Shown piece by piece: positions 26,145 through 35,425 of a stretch of DNA of 47,338 nt. How positions within the stretch are numbered: the stretch's first letter is position 1; each line of letters opens with the position of its first letter. Origin of the DNA: Pseudomonas sp. SST3 (GTDB lineage: Bacteria > Pseudomonadota > Gammaproteobacteria > Pseudomonadales > Pseudomonadaceae); contig NZ_QORI02000028.1 of assembly GCF_003325755.1 (NCBI RefSeq), forward strand, positions 1-47,338, read 5' to 3'. Position numbers and translations under genes: made by a program. The notes beneath the pieces are model-generated. The model searched no databases, was not told the origin of the DNA, and worked only from the letters and a program-made list of their open reading frames with translations.

Positions 26145-27764
26145 TCATCCGAGCCGACGAGCGAATCCGAATCCATGAGCGGGCAAGTGTACGCCGTGAC
26201 CGTCAAAAACCGCGGTCGCCGAGGGCACATCGAGCCCTTCGACCGGTGCCGACAGATCAAAGTGCCGCGCGCTATCGCCCATATTGAACAGGCATACCCA
26301 TACCTCGTCATCCAGCCGACGCTCGTACACCAGTAGCGCCTCATCATCGTAGACGGTGCGCATGCTACCTTCGATCAGCAGGCGTTGATCCTGACGCCAG
26401 GCGAGGAAACGTCGATATATGTTGAGCATGGAGTCCGGCTCCGGCTCTTGTGCAGCTACCGACAGCGGCAGGTGCTGATCGGCCAATGGTAACCAGGGCT
26501 GCTCGCGGCTGAAGCCACCGTGCTGGTCCTGGTCGTGCCAGGGCATCGGCGTGCGGCAACCATCGCGACCTTTGAACTCGGGCCAGAAGCGGATGCCGTA
26601 GGGGTCGACCAATTGCTCGAATTGCAACTCGGCTTCATCCAGACCCAGCTCTTCGCCCTGATAGAGGCAGACACTGCCGCGCATGCTCAGCAGCATCGCC
26701 ATGAACATCCGTCCGCGGGCATGATCCGGCTGATTGGCCAGCGCCCAACGGCTCATGACCCGGACCACATCGTGGTTGCCGATCGACCAGCACGGCCAAC
26801 CATCCACCAGCTCGCGCTCCACACTGTCGATGGTGTGGCGCAGAAAGCCCGGACTGCACTGCTCGGTAAGCAGATCGAACGAATAGGCCATATGCAGCGT
26901 ATCGCTGCCGCCGGTGTACGCCGCCATGGTGCGCAACGAATGGTCACAGCCAATCTCAGCCACAGTCGCACTGCCCGGGTAGCGCTCGAGCAACTGCCGA
27001 ATGCGGCGCAGAAAGTCGAGGTTCTCTGGCTGGGTCTTGTCGTAGATGTGCTTCTGAAACGCGTAGGGATTATCGGCGCGCACACCAATGCTGCCTTCGC
27101 GAATGTCATGGTTCGGCGGGTTGTCACGCAACTCGCGGTCGTGGAAATAGAAGTTCGCCGCGTCCAGGCGGAAGCCGTCGACACCCAGCTTGAGCCAGAA
27201 CTCCATGTCGTCGAGCAGCTGCTGCTGCACCGCTTCGCAGTGGAAGTTGAGGTCAGGCTGGCTGGAGAGAAAATTGTGCAGGTAATACTGCTTGCGGCGG
27301 CTGTCCCAGGTCCAGGCCGGCCCGCCGAACACGGAAAGCCAGTTATTGGGCGCAGTGCCGTCATCTTTCGCATCGGCCCAGACGTACCAGTCCGCCTTGG
27401 GGTTGTCGCGACTGGAACGGCTTTCCTTGAACCAGGCGTGCTGGTCCGAGGAGTGGTTGAGCACCTGGTCGATGAGGATGCGAATGCCGCGCGCATGGGC
27501 CACGTCGATGACCTGTTTGAAGTCTTCCAGCGTGCCAAACAACGGGTCCACGCCACGGTAGTCGGAGACGTCGTAACCGAAGTCTTTCATGGGCGAGGTG
27601 AAGAACGGCGATAGCCAGATGGCGTCGACGTTCAGGCTGGCGATGTAGTCGATCTTCTCGACCACACCGAGCAGATCGCCAACTCCGTCGCCATTGCTGT
27701 CATAGAAGCTGCGCGGGTAAACCTGATAAATGACGCCGCCGCGCCACCAGTCATTGCGATTCAT
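26145..27764 (-). CDS. Cytoplasmic alpha-glucosidase (GH13)
   Basis: A 539-residue GH13 enzyme without a signal peptide. It starts MNRNDWWRGGVIYQVYPRSFYDSNGDGVGDLLG, with the calcium-loop DSNGDGVGD. The catalytic residues are Asp201 (DGFRLDAANF), Glu270 (TVAEIG) and Asp332 (GNHDVVR). Ala202 after the nucleophile follows the known rule for alpha-1,4-glucosidases, where oligo-1,6-glucosidases have Val. It would cut maltodextrins from the non-reducing end to glucose. The ATG at 27764 has GAAGG upstream. It is followed by malK and preceded by a putative MalT operator at 27823-27837. Confidence 0.92.
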   Translation of the reverse strand: MNRNDWWRGGVIYQVYPRSFYDSNGDGVGDLLGVVEKIDYIASLNVDAIWLSPFFTSPMKDFGYDVSDYRGVDPLFGTLEDFKQVIDVAHARGIRILIDQVLNHSSDQHAWFKESRSSRDNPKADWYVWADAKDDGTAPNNWLSVFGGPAWTWDSRRKQYYLHNFLSSQPDLNFHCEAVQQQLLDDMEFWLKLGVDGFRLDAANFYFHDRELRDNPPNHDIREGSIGVRADNPYAFQKHIYDKTQPENLDFLRRIRQLLERYPGSATVAEIGCDHSLRTMAAYTGGSDTLHMAYSFDLLTEQCSPGFLRHTIDSVERELVDGWPCWSIGNHDVVRVMSRWALANQPDHARGRMFMAMLLSMRGSVCLYQGEELGLDEAELQFEQLVDPYGIRFWPEFKGRDGCRTPMPWHDQDQHGGFSREQPWLPLADQHLPLSVAAQEPEPDSMLNIYRRFLAWRQDQRLLIEGSMRTVYDDEALLVYERRLDDEVWVCLFNMGDSARHFDLSAPVEGLDVPSATAVFDGHGVHLPAHGFGFARRLG

Positions 27765-28124
27765 ACAACCAACCTTCGATGTTTGGGGGGAACACGCCGC
27801 CACTCTAGGTGCGTCAACCCGCCGCAACATCCTCCCGACCATGGATTACCGAGGCGTAAGGACCGGGCGTAGAGACGGGCCGAACGGGGGGCGTAGTGCC
27901 GCCAACTGGCTAGTCGAGGCCCGCCACCCGATCGCTGTTGGCATGCCGCCTTTCGCCATAAAACCGTCAATCAACAAGCGAATCGACACTTATCTGTCAC
28001 GAGGAAGTTATAGGATCGGTTCAGTTCCAGGACTGACACTGCAGTAGCTGCTGCGCTGAGCAGGCTTCCCGCGCCGCCGCACCAGTCAGGAGCGACACGC
28101 ATCCACCCTTCATGGAGAGACCTC
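27765..28124. other. Divergent gap between the alpha-glucosidase gene and the curlin-repeat gene
   Basis: No gene is seen in these 360 bases. On the minus strand it holds the candidate MalT operator (27823-27837) and a TAGAGT -10 (27802-27807) for the alpha-glucosidase gene. On the plus side only GGAGAG about 8 bases before the curlin-repeat start stands out; no convincing promoter for it was found. Confidence 0.6.
27823..27837 (-). promoter_or_regulatory. Putative MalT operator upstream of aglA-malK
   Basis: CGGGAGGATGTTGCG on the minus strand, the same 15 bases as at 42024-42038 before lamB. Its core GGAGGATGTT also occurs before malE. A TAGAGT -10 box lies 18 bases downstream of the core (27802-27807), so the core is centred near -36, close to the known position of MalT boxes. 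The known MalT consensus is GGGGA(T/G)GAGG. Confidence 0.6.
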
Positions 28125-29405
28125 ATGTTCAAGTGCAAGCCCCTCGCAGCCGCCATCATTGCGATCCTGGCCACTCAGGCCTACGCCGACGACAACAGCG
28201 CAGAACAGAACCAGTCCGGTGCCGATAACATTGCCGAAGTCACCCAGACCGGCGGTCAGGACAACCTGTCCTATCAGTCGCAGATCGGCGACAACAACGA
28301 TGCTATGGTCACCCAGAATCAGGCCACGCTGTCGGATGCCGTCCAGACCCAGACTGGCACTCTGAACCGTGCAGACATCGTGCAGAACTCGACCGAGCAG
28401 AGCGAAGCGATCCAGCTGCAAGACGGCGACAACCATGACGCGAGCATCGTCCAGAACGATTCCTTCGGTGCCAGCGCTCGCCAGTACCAGGCAGGCAGCT
28501 ACAACACCGCCATCACCGAACAGACCGCCGCTGATCTGAGCACTGCCGTGACTGATCAGGAAGGCAACGACAACTTTGCCGAAACCATCCAGAGCAACAC
28601 TGAATCGAGCGTTTCGGAGCAGCGTCAGGTCGGCAACGACAACATCTCGCTGGTGTGGCAGGAAGGCGGCGCGGGCAATGACGCGATCGTCACTCAGGAA
28701 GGTAACGGTAATGACGCGGCCGTTTACCAGGTCAATGCTTTCGATTCGAGCGCCGAAATCAATCAGCAAGGGGATTTGCAGGTTGCATCAGTGAGCCAGG
28801 AAGGATCGGACCACTCGGCCAGCATCCAGTCCATCGGCATGATGAACGAGGCCTACATCGACCAGAGCGGTTCGCTGCAGACCGCCTCGATCTACCAGGA
28901 CGGCGTATCCAACAGCGCGGATATCTTTCAGGCTGGCGAAAGCAACAGCGCCACCACCGAACAGACCGGCGACAACAACTACATCACCGTCGACCAACTC
29001 GATGGCAGCTTCCAGACGGCTTCGCTGCAGCAGACTGGTGAGTACAACGAAGCCTACGTCACCCAGCAAGGCGCTGATCATCTGATCGACTTTGCTCAGG
29101 ATGGCACCGACAACCTGCTCACCGCCAGCCAGACCGGCAATGGCAACGAGCTGACAGGTTCGAGCTATGGCGACAACAACCGCGTGGATGTGGTGCAGGA
29201 CGGCGACCTCAACGTCGCCGACATCCAGCAGATCTACGGCTCGGACAACGAAGTCAGCCTGACGCAGACCGGCGAAGGTCATCTGGCTCAAGTGCTGCAG
29301 GGTGGCACTGCCAACCAGGCGATCCTCGACCAGAGCGGCATGGGCAACGCTGCGATGGTGTCGCAGATGGGCTCGGGCAACATGGCCATCGTCACCCAGC
29401 AGTAA
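28125..29405 (+). CDS. Curlin-repeat (CsgA/CsgB-like) secreted protein, likely functional amyloid
   Basis: A 426-residue protein with signal peptide MFKCKPLAAAIIAILATQAYA. The rest, about 405 residues, is a continuous run of about 35 units of 11-12 residues of the form Q-x-G-x-x-N-x-A-x-(I/V)-x-Q (for example IGDNNDAMVTQ, EGNGNDAAVYQ, TGTLNRADIVQ). This is the curlin strand-turn pattern, but the protein is about three times longer than CsgA. It has almost no Lys or Arg and is strongly acidic. No csgB, csgE, csgF, csgG or csgD gene is nearby. It might be an amyloid fibre, adhesin or surface layer. GGAGAG precedes the ATG. FapC-type repeats are different. Confidence 0.88.
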   Translation: MFKCKPLAAAIIAILATQAYADDNSAEQNQSGADNIAEVTQTGGQDNLSYQSQIGDNNDAMVTQNQATLSDAVQTQTGTLNRADIVQNSTEQSEAIQLQDGDNHDASIVQNDSFGASARQYQAGSYNTAITEQTAADLSTAVTDQEGNDNFAETIQSNTESSVSEQRQVGNDNISLVWQEGGAGNDAIVTQEGNGNDAAVYQVNAFDSSAEINQQGDLQVASVSQEGSDHSASIQSIGMMNEAYIDQSGSLQTASIYQDGVSNSADIFQAGESNSATTEQTGDNNYITVDQLDGSFQTASLQQTGEYNEAYVTQQGADHLIDFAQDGTDNLLTASQTGNGNELTGSSYGDNNRVDVVQDGDLNVADIQQIYGSDNEVSLTQTGEGHLAQVLQGGTANQAILDQSGMGNAAMVSQMGSGNMAIVTQQ

Positions 29406-29413
29406 GCGGTACC

Positions 29414-29438
29414 GGCGGCCGGCCTAGCGCCGGCTGCC
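29414..29438. terminator. Hairpin between the curlin-repeat gene and maa
   Basis: A 10-base-pair stem GGCGGCCGGC / GCCGGCTGCC (one G-T pair) with loop CTAGC lies 8 bases after the curlin-repeat stop, in the 46-base convergent gap. It could serve both genes; no long T run follows. Confidence 0.6.
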
Positions 29439-29451
29439 ACTCCTCCTGCCG

Positions 29452-30003
29452 CTATCGGCGGCTACGGGCCGGATTACCCACCACGGTCGCACCCGCCGCA
29501 ACATCTCGAGTCACCACACTGCCCGCCCCGATCACAGCGTCGTCGCCGATGGTCACGCCCGGCAGGATAATGGCACCCCCACCAATCCAGACGTGCTCAC
29601 CGATCACCACCGGACGCCCGAATTCGAGGCCGCTACGGCGCTCTTGTGCATCACGCGGATGGTCGGCGGCGTAGATCTGCACGGCTGGCCCGATCTGCGT
29701 GCCGGTACCGATGCGTACCTCAGCCACGTCCAGAATCACGCAGTTAAAGTTGAAAAACACATCGTCACCCAAGTGGATGTTGTAGCCGTAATCACAGTGA
29801 AACGGCGGCCGCACCACTGCGCCCTCTCCTACGCTTCCCAGCAGTTCCTTCAGCAAGGCCCGGCGCAGCGCCGGTGTTTCGGCGAGCGCTGCGTTATAGC
29901 GCACCATCCAGGCTTTGGCCGCGGCCTGATCGGCTTGCAACTCGGGGTCGCCTGGCCGGTACAGTTCGCCGGTCAGCATCTTCTGTTTTTCAGTCATCGG
30001 CAT
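29452..30003 (-). CDS. maa: Maltose O-acetyltransferase (hexapeptide family)
   Basis: A 183-residue left-handed beta-helix acetyltransferase of the maa/lacA/nodL group. It starts MPMTEKQKMLTGELYRPGDPEL, typical of Maa, then VRPPFHCDYGYNIHLGDDVFFNFNCVILD, the catalytic His in YAADHPRDAQERRSG, and hexapeptide repeats at VVIGEHVWIGGGAIILPGVTIGDDAVIGAGSVVTRDV. Maa acetylates glucose and maltose with acetyl-CoA, proposed as a detoxification of excess free sugar. It lies downstream of malT, separated by a hairpin terminator. Two in-frame ATGs (30003 and 29997) are possible; GGGAG supports the first. Confidence 0.93.
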   Translation of the reverse strand: MPMTEKQKMLTGELYRPGDPELQADQAAAKAWMVRYNAALAETPALRRALLKELLGSVGEGAVVRPPFHCDYGYNIHLGDDVFFNFNCVILDVAEVRIGTGTQIGPAVQIYAADHPRDAQERRSGLEFGRPVVIGEHVWIGGGAIILPGVTIGDDAVIGAGSVVTRDVAAGATVVGNPARSRR

Positions 30004-30023
30004 GTCTGGCTCCCGCGGGACAT

Positions 30024-30055
30024 AAAAAGCATCCGGCCGTGGACCTGCCGGATGC
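30024..30055 (-). terminator. Terminator of malT
   Basis: A 9-base-pair stem GCATCCGGC / GCCGGATGC (30029-30037, 30047-30055) followed on the minus strand by TTTTTATG, 26 bases after the malT stop. It ends 20 bases before the maa start, so maa is at least partly separated from the mal operon. Confidence 0.88.
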
Positions 30056-30080
30056 GCAATCGCTCAGGCAATACGCTCCG

Positions 30081-32825
30081 CTATTCGCCCTGGATCTTGC
30101 TCAACAGGCTGCGCGCCAACTGCACGGCCTCGTTGCGATGGGTGATGTTGAGCTTCTGATACAGGCTGCGGATATGCGTCTTGATGGTGGTCGGCGCGAC
30201 GTTGAGGTGTTCGGCGATCTGCTCGTTGGATTGTCCGGCATGGATCAGGCTGAGCACCTGCCATTCGCGCCGTGTCAGTGGCGAATGCCGGATCAGCTCG
30301 GGCACATCGGGGCGATTGATGATGTCCTGAATCACCGCTTCGTCGAGGGTGATGCGGATCGCCCGGCTGAAATCGCGCTGCTGCTGCGCCAGTTGGATCA
30401 CGCGATCGGCGCGCTGGGCCTCGAGTTCGTCGAGCGGGCGCTCATGCTGCAATGCCTTGAGCATGACGATGATCAGCTTGCCGATGCGCAGGAAGCTGCC
30501 GATGGCGCCCGTGCTGCTGGCCAGTGTCAGCGCCAACTGCAGATGGTCCAGCGCCTGTTGGCGCTCCTCGCGCTGCCAATGCAGCTGCGCGAGAAGAATG
30601 TGGTTGCGGTTCAGATCCATGATCAGGCCGTGCTGCTCCGCCTCGATCTGCAGCTGCCTGAGGATCGGCAGCGCCTTGTCCGCCTGCTTCAAGGACAGAT
30701 ACGCACGCGCGTGATTACGGCCGTTGTACTGGGCGAAGTGGTTGAGGCCGCGTTCGAGAGCCGGTGCGGTGAGCAACCACTGCTGGATGGCCGTCTTGTC
30801 CTGGGTCGAATCCCAGTAGCTGAGCATGACCGCATGAGCATTGGCCAGCCAATCGACGTGATAGTTATCACCGGCAAGCATGCTCTGGATTTTGCCGATG
30901 TAATCGGCGCACGCGCTCTGCTGGCCACGTGCATGGGCGACGCCGGCGAGCAGCGCGTAGCATTGCAGCAGCCAGCGATCCCCTACGTCTTCCAGAATCT
31001 GAATGCCTTGCAAGGCACATTGCTCGGCTGCATCCAGGTGGTGCCATTCGAGCAATACCTGGCCGCGCACCCGGTAGATGAATTCCATGATCGGCGTGGC
31101 CTGGAGGTCGGCCTGCTCGACGTACTGAATCGCCCGTTCCTGGAGCGAATAGGCCTTCTGCAGATAGCCTTGAGCGATGGCGATTTCCGACAACTGCCCA
31201 AGGTTCCAGACCACCAGATGCGAGGCGCGAATGTCCCGGGCGCGGCGCTCTGCCTCCTCGTACTGCTGTTGCGCCTGGGGCAACAGCCCTTGGACGAAGT
31301 GCGCTTCAGCCAGACCCGACAGTGCCGCCACCTTGGAGGTGCGCATGATCAAGGGCTCGCGGATCAGCGCTTCACGGGCCAGGGCGATCGCCTGCTGTTC
31401 ATCGCCACGGTTCATCGCCACCTGCGCGCGCACGGCATTGAATTCACCGACGATGCGCGCCCACTCCTCGTCCGAACAGCTGTGCTGCAACGCCTGCTCG
31501 CCGGCCTTGAACCACCGCTCGACCTGATCGAACTGATAAGAGTTCTGCGACACCCAGGCCTGCAACAGGGTGAACAGCGGCGACCCGGCGATGACCTGGT
31601 CCGGCAGTGTTTCCAGGCACTGCTGCAACAGCCCCAGCCGACCCTGACGGTAGAACTGCCGACCATGGCGCTCCAGCACCTCGCCGACCCGTATCGGGCA
31701 CCCCGCCTGCACGGCATGCCGTGCGGCCTCTTCTGGCATGCTCTCGGCCATCAGCGCCTCGGCGGCGCGTAGATGAAGATCCGACATTCGCTGCGGCTGG
31801 TGAGTGCTCAGTTCGCCCTGGAGGAAAATCGCAAACAGCGGATGGTAGGCGTACCACTGCCGCAGACTGTCGAGCGGCTGGACGAACAAGCCACTGCGCT
31901 CGAGCTGCTCGAGCATGTCGCGGGCATTGCTGCCCTGGGTGAGCCGATTGGCCAAAGGCGCGTTGAAGCGATCCAGCAGACAGGTGGCCTGGAGGAACGC
32001 GAGCGTCGCCGAGCCCAGCTGGCTCATCACCTGTTCGCGCATATAGTCGCGGATATAGGGATGACCGAGCTGCAGGTTCTCCAGAAACAGGTCCATGCCA
32101 CGGCCGGTCTGCACTTCCTGCAGGGCCAGCTGCAGTGCACAGGGCCAGCCACCGATACGCCGGTTGAGGCGTTCGACTTGTTCGCGGTTGACGGTCACCG
32201 GCAGGCCCAGATTGAGCAGGGCCTCCACTTCGTCGGTTTCGAACGCCAGATGCGGCGCATCCACCGTCAGCAATTGATGTTTGACGCGCAGATCGGCCAC
32301 CCCGAGCTCGGGCAGGCCGCGACTACAGACAAGAAGGGTCAACCAGGCCGGCATGTTCCGCAGGAAGAATCGCAGCGCCGCGATGACCTCCGCGTTGTTC
32401 AACGTTTCGAAATCGTCCAGTACCAGCAGCAAGGGTTCGTGGTCCGCCGGCAGCTCCGCCAGCAGGTAGGTGAGCAGGGTGTCGAATGCCTCACCGCCCT
32501 GCTTCGCCAGCAACAAACTGCGCGGGCAACCCGCTTCCAGCTGCGCATCGATGACATGCAGCAGGTAGCGACCGAGCTGACGGGCATCGTTATCGCCAGG
32601 GTGAAGCTGCAACCAGGCGACCCGGCCGTCAAAGGCGCGCGCCCATTGACAGGCCAGCGTGGTCTTGCCAAAGCCACTGGGTGCGTGCAGCACCGCCAGA
32701 CGCACGTCGCCGAGGCGCTGGAACCACTCATCCAGCCGTAGGCGCACCAGCAAACCGCTTGGCATCGGCGGCATGCTCAGCTTTGCCGGTATCAGCGGCA
32801 AAGGCTCAGGTATTGCGGCGTTCAT
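30081..32825 (-). CDS. malT: MalT transcriptional activator (LuxR/LAL family)
   Basis: A 914-residue STAND-type regulator, close to the 901 residues of E. coli MalT. The N-terminus has MNAAIPEPLPLIPAKLSMPP and Walker A APSGFGKTT (48-56), LLVLDDFETL as Walker B, then winged-helix and TPR-like sensor regions and a C-terminal LuxR HTH (LTRREWQVLSLIHAGQSNEQIA ... TTIKTHIRSLYQKL) from about 848. MalT is activated by ATP and maltotriose and drives mal promoters. The ATG at 32825 has GGGAGA upstream; a longer open frame continues antisense through malG but is not coding. The gene follows malG by 65 bases, unlike E. coli where malT stands alone. Confidence 0.95.
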   Translation of the reverse strand: MNAAIPEPLPLIPAKLSMPPMPSGLLVRLRLDEWFQRLGDVRLAVLHAPSGFGKTTLACQWARAFDGRVAWLQLHPGDNDARQLGRYLLHVIDAQLEAGCPRSLLLAKQGGEAFDTLLTYLLAELPADHEPLLLVLDDFETLNNAEVIAALRFFLRNMPAWLTLLVCSRGLPELGVADLRVKHQLLTVDAPHLAFETDEVEALLNLGLPVTVNREQVERLNRRIGGWPCALQLALQEVQTGRGMDLFLENLQLGHPYIRDYMREQVMSQLGSATLAFLQATCLLDRFNAPLANRLTQGSNARDMLEQLERSGLFVQPLDSLRQWYAYHPLFAIFLQGELSTHQPQRMSDLHLRAAEALMAESMPEEAARHAVQAGCPIRVGEVLERHGRQFYRQGRLGLLQQCLETLPDQVIAGSPLFTLLQAWVSQNSYQFDQVERWFKAGEQALQHSCSDEEWARIVGEFNAVRAQVAMNRGDEQQAIALAREALIREPLIMRTSKVAALSGLAEAHFVQGLLPQAQQQYEEAERRARDIRASHLVVWNLGQLSEIAIAQGYLQKAYSLQERAIQYVEQADLQATPIMEFIYRVRGQVLLEWHHLDAAEQCALQGIQILEDVGDRWLLQCYALLAGVAHARGQQSACADYIGKIQSMLAGDNYHVDWLANAHAVMLSYWDSTQDKTAIQQWLLTAPALERGLNHFAQYNGRNHARAYLSLKQADKALPILRQLQIEAEQHGLIMDLNRNHILLAQLHWQREERQQALDHLQLALTLASSTGAIGSFLRIGKLIIVMLKALQHERPLDELEAQRADRVIQLAQQQRDFSRAIRITLDEAVIQDIINRPDVPELIRHSPLTRREWQVLSLIHAGQSNEQIAEHLNVAPTTIKTHIRSLYQKLNITHRNEAVQLARSLLSKIQGE

Positions 32826-32890
32826 GGTCGTCTCCCGTGGTCCATTCCCTGTTCCGGTGTCGTGACGCATCTTGGCGACGCGACGACGCG

Positions 32891-33781
32891 CTAACCCTTC
32901 ACCCCACCGGCGGTCAAACCGCCCACAATCCACTTCTGGCAATACAGGAACACCACGGTTATCGGCAGGCCGGAGAGCACCGCCGCGGCCGCGAAGTCGC
33001 CCCAGAGGTAGTTCTGGTCGTAAAGGTATTGCTGGGCACCGACCGATAGCGTGAGTTTGTCCACGTCCATCAACAGCACCGACGCAATCGGGTACTCGGT
33101 GATGCTGGTGATGAACGCGAGGATAAACACCACCGCCAGGATCGGCACGCTCATCGGCAGCAGGATGTACACGAACGCCTGCCAGGTGGTGGCGCCGTCG
33201 ACGATGGCAGCCTCTTCCAGCGAGCCGTCGATGCTTTCGAAGTAGCCCTTGATGGTCCAGATATGCAGCGCCATGCCACCCAACGAGGCGATGATCACCG
33301 CGCCGTGGGTATTCACGCCGAGCCAGCTGACGTGCTCGCCAAGCTGATCGAACAAGGCGTAGATGGCCACCAGCGTGAGCACCGGTGGGAACATCTGGAA
33401 GATCAGCATGCCCTTGAGGATCGGCCCCTTGCCGCCGAAACGCAGCCGGGCGAAGGCATAGGCGCTGGTGGTCGAGAGCATGAGAATCAGCAACGAACTG
33501 ATCAGGGCGATCTTCACCGAGTTCCACAGCCATGTAAGCACCGGGAATGGCGGGTTGCTGACGGCCCCGTTCTCATGGACGTAGGGAATGCCCAGCGCCA
33601 GCGACCAGTGCTCCAGCGTCGGACTTTCCGGAAACAGGCTGCCGGTGGCGAAGTTGCCCTCGCGGAAGGAGATCGACACCACCATCAGCAGCGGGAACAC
33701 GATCAGCGCGACAAAGCCGAGCAGCGCCGCATGGGTCATCCAGATGCGGTATTTGACGGATTTCGGTTGAACCATGGCCAT
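32891..33781 (-). CDS. malG: Maltose/maltodextrin ABC transporter permease MalG
   Basis: A 296-residue inner-membrane permease, the length of E. coli MalG. Hydrophobic segments are at about 17-38, 85-108, 120-145, 155-175, 205-230 and 255-280. The EAA loop [23 protein letters not shown], which contacts the ATPase, is clear. The N-terminus [23 protein letters not shown] is that of MalG. GAGGA lies before the ATG. It is 11 bases after malF and precedes malT. Confidence 0.95.
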   Translation of the reverse strand: MAMVQPKSVKYRIWMTHAALLGFVALIVFPLLMVVSISFREGNFATGSLFPESPTLEHWSLALGIPYVHENGAVSNPPFPVLTWLWNSVKIALISSLLILMLSTTSAYAFARLRFGGKGPILKGMLIFQMFPPVLTLVAIYALFDQLGEHVSWLGVNTHGAVIIASLGGMALHIWTIKGYFESIDGSLEEAAIVDGATTWQAFVYILLPMSVPILAVVFILAFITSITEYPIASVLLMDVDKLTLSVGAQQYLYDQNYLWGDFAAAAVLSGLPITVVFLYCQKWIVGGLTAGGVKG

Positions 33782-33792
33782 ACGGATATTCC

Positions 33793-35358
33793 TCAGACCT
33801 TGACCTTGGAAAGCTTCAGGTTCAGCCAGGCCATGGCGCCAACGACGATGAAGATCAGCGTGGCAATGGCGGCAGCCAGGGCGAAGTTCTGCCCCGAGTC
33901 CTGAAAAGCGATGCGGTAGGTGTAGCTGACGAGCAGATCGGTCGTCCCTGCTGGCGTGGTGGTGCCGAGGATGTCGGGACCGCCGCGGGTGAGCAGCGTG
34001 ATCAGCACGAAGTTGTTGAAGTTGAACGCGAAGCTCGCAATCAGCAGCGGTGCCAGCGGCTTGATCAGCAGCGGCAGGGTGATTTTCAGCAGATTGTCCA
34101 GCGGCGTCGCGCCGTCCATTGCCGAGGCTTCGTAGAGATCACGTGGAATCGCCTGCAAAAGGCCCATGCACAACAGCAGCATGTAGGGGTAACCGAGCCA
34201 GGTGTTCACCAGCAGGATCATGCTGCGCGCCAGGGTCGGATCGCTGAACCAGGCCGGACGCATGCCGAACAGGCTGTCGAGCATCAGATTGATCTCGCCG
34301 AAGCTCTGGTTGAACAAGCCTTTGAACACCAGGATCGAGATGAACGCCGGCACCGCGTACGGCAGAATCAGCATCAGCCGGTAGAACGCCTTGCCGCGCA
34401 CCATCTCCCATTGCAGCAAACTGGCCAGGACCAGCCCTACTGCGAGCGTGAAGACCACTGTCAACGCGGCGAAACACACCGTCCAGACGAAGATCTGCAG
34501 GAACGGCCCGCGGATCTTCGGATCGGTCAGTACCTTGGCGAAATTGCTCCCGCCGGCATACACCGTATAGCCCGGCGCGACCCGCTGGCCCTCCGCGTCG
34601 ACATAAAAGCCGATCTCGTCGTTCGCGATCAGGTGCTCGCCAGTCTGGTTGTTGATGAGCGAGCCATCTTCCTGCCGGCGATACAAGGGTTCGACCGCTG
34701 CCACTTCGCGCAGGCCATACAGACGCAGCAACTGGCCGTCGTTGCCGCGCAACACCCATTGTTCGAGCTGGTTGCGCAGACGGATCACCTCGCGCAGCGG
34801 CAAGGCCTTGCCCAGGTCAGCCACCTCACCGACCGGGCTCAGATCCAGTGGCTCGTCTGGCTGCGGCTCGCCTTGCAGCGGCGCGGACACCCAGACACCC
34901 TGCTCGCCCTTGTCGACGCTCAAGCGCATTTCGCCGTCAGCATTCTGATGCAGGCTGAAGCCGAAGCGTTCGCCCGCCAGATAGGTCTGGCTGAGGTGAT
35001 AATGCTGCGCCTGCTCGAAGCTCAGCAGGTTAGTGCCGCTGTAGTTGGTAAAGCCGATCCCTACGGTGTACAGCAGCGGGAAGATGACGAAAATCAGCAT
35101 CCCGGCCACGGCCGGAAAGATGTAGCGATGGGCGTAGGCGCGGCGATTGACGAAGACGAAACTGGCGATCCCGGCAATCACCAGTCCGAGCAGGGCGAAC
35201 ACGGTTTGACCCTGGGCGTAGAGCGCAACGATCAGGTACAGCGCGAAGGCATTGCAGACCAACCATATCCCCCAGCGCATCGCGGCTGGCAACCTGGGGA
35301 TGGACAGCTTCGGCACGGCGCGACGGGGCATTTCGACGGGAACATTCACGGCAGACAT
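33793..35358 (-). CDS. malF: Maltose/maltodextrin ABC transporter permease MalF
   Basis: A 521-residue permease; E. coli MalF has 514. It contains the large periplasmic P2 loop (about 120-275) between early and later helices, a feature of enterobacterial-type MalF that contacts MalE, and the EAA motif [22 protein letters not shown]. The N-terminal extension [26 protein letters not shown] is before the first helix. The start at 35358 is chosen because GAGG is upstream and it leaves a 67-base gap after malE; a start 36 codons earlier would overlap malE. The partners are MalG, MalE and MalK. Confidence 0.94.
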   Translation of the reverse strand: MSAVNVPVEMPRRAVPKLSIPRLPAAMRWGIWLVCNAFALYLIVALYAQGQTVFALLGLVIAGIASFVFVNRRAYAHRYIFPAVAGMLIFVIFPLLYTVGIGFTNYSGTNLLSFEQAQHYHLSQTYLAGERFGFSLHQNADGEMRLSVDKGEQGVWVSAPLQGEPQPDEPLDLSPVGEVADLGKALPLREVIRLRNQLEQWVLRGNDGQLLRLYGLREVAAVEPLYRRQEDGSLINNQTGEHLIANDEIGFYVDAEGQRVAPGYTVYAGGSNFAKVLTDPKIRGPFLQIFVWTVCFAALTVVFTLAVGLVLASLLQWEMVRGKAFYRLMLILPYAVPAFISILVFKGLFNQSFGEINLMLDSLFGMRPAWFSDPTLARSMILLVNTWLGYPYMLLLCMGLLQAIPRDLYEASAMDGATPLDNLLKITLPLLIKPLAPLLIASFAFNFNNFVLITLLTRGGPDILGTTTPAGTTDLLVSYTYRIAFQDSGQNFALAAAIATLIFIVVGAMAWLNLKLSKVKV

Positions 35359-35425
35359 CGGGATCTGGGCCTCAAGGCGCGCAGCCGAAGACGCAGGCGT
35401 CCCCGGCTGCGGCTGCGGGTTGTCG

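Noticed and set aside
26520..27614. A 364-residue open frame opposite the alpha-glucosidase gene
   Set aside because: It is antisense to a gene whose catalytic residues are all present, and has no recognisable motif.
29874..31772. A 632-residue open frame on the plus strand opposite malT
   Set aside because: It is antisense to a well-supported malT gene, has low-complexity composition and no domain signature; high-GC codon bias opens such frames.
32826..33533. An N-terminal extension of malT running into malG
   Set aside because: The open frame is antisense-free but lies entirely inside malG in another frame, and MalT family N-termini start at 32825 with a good ribosome site.
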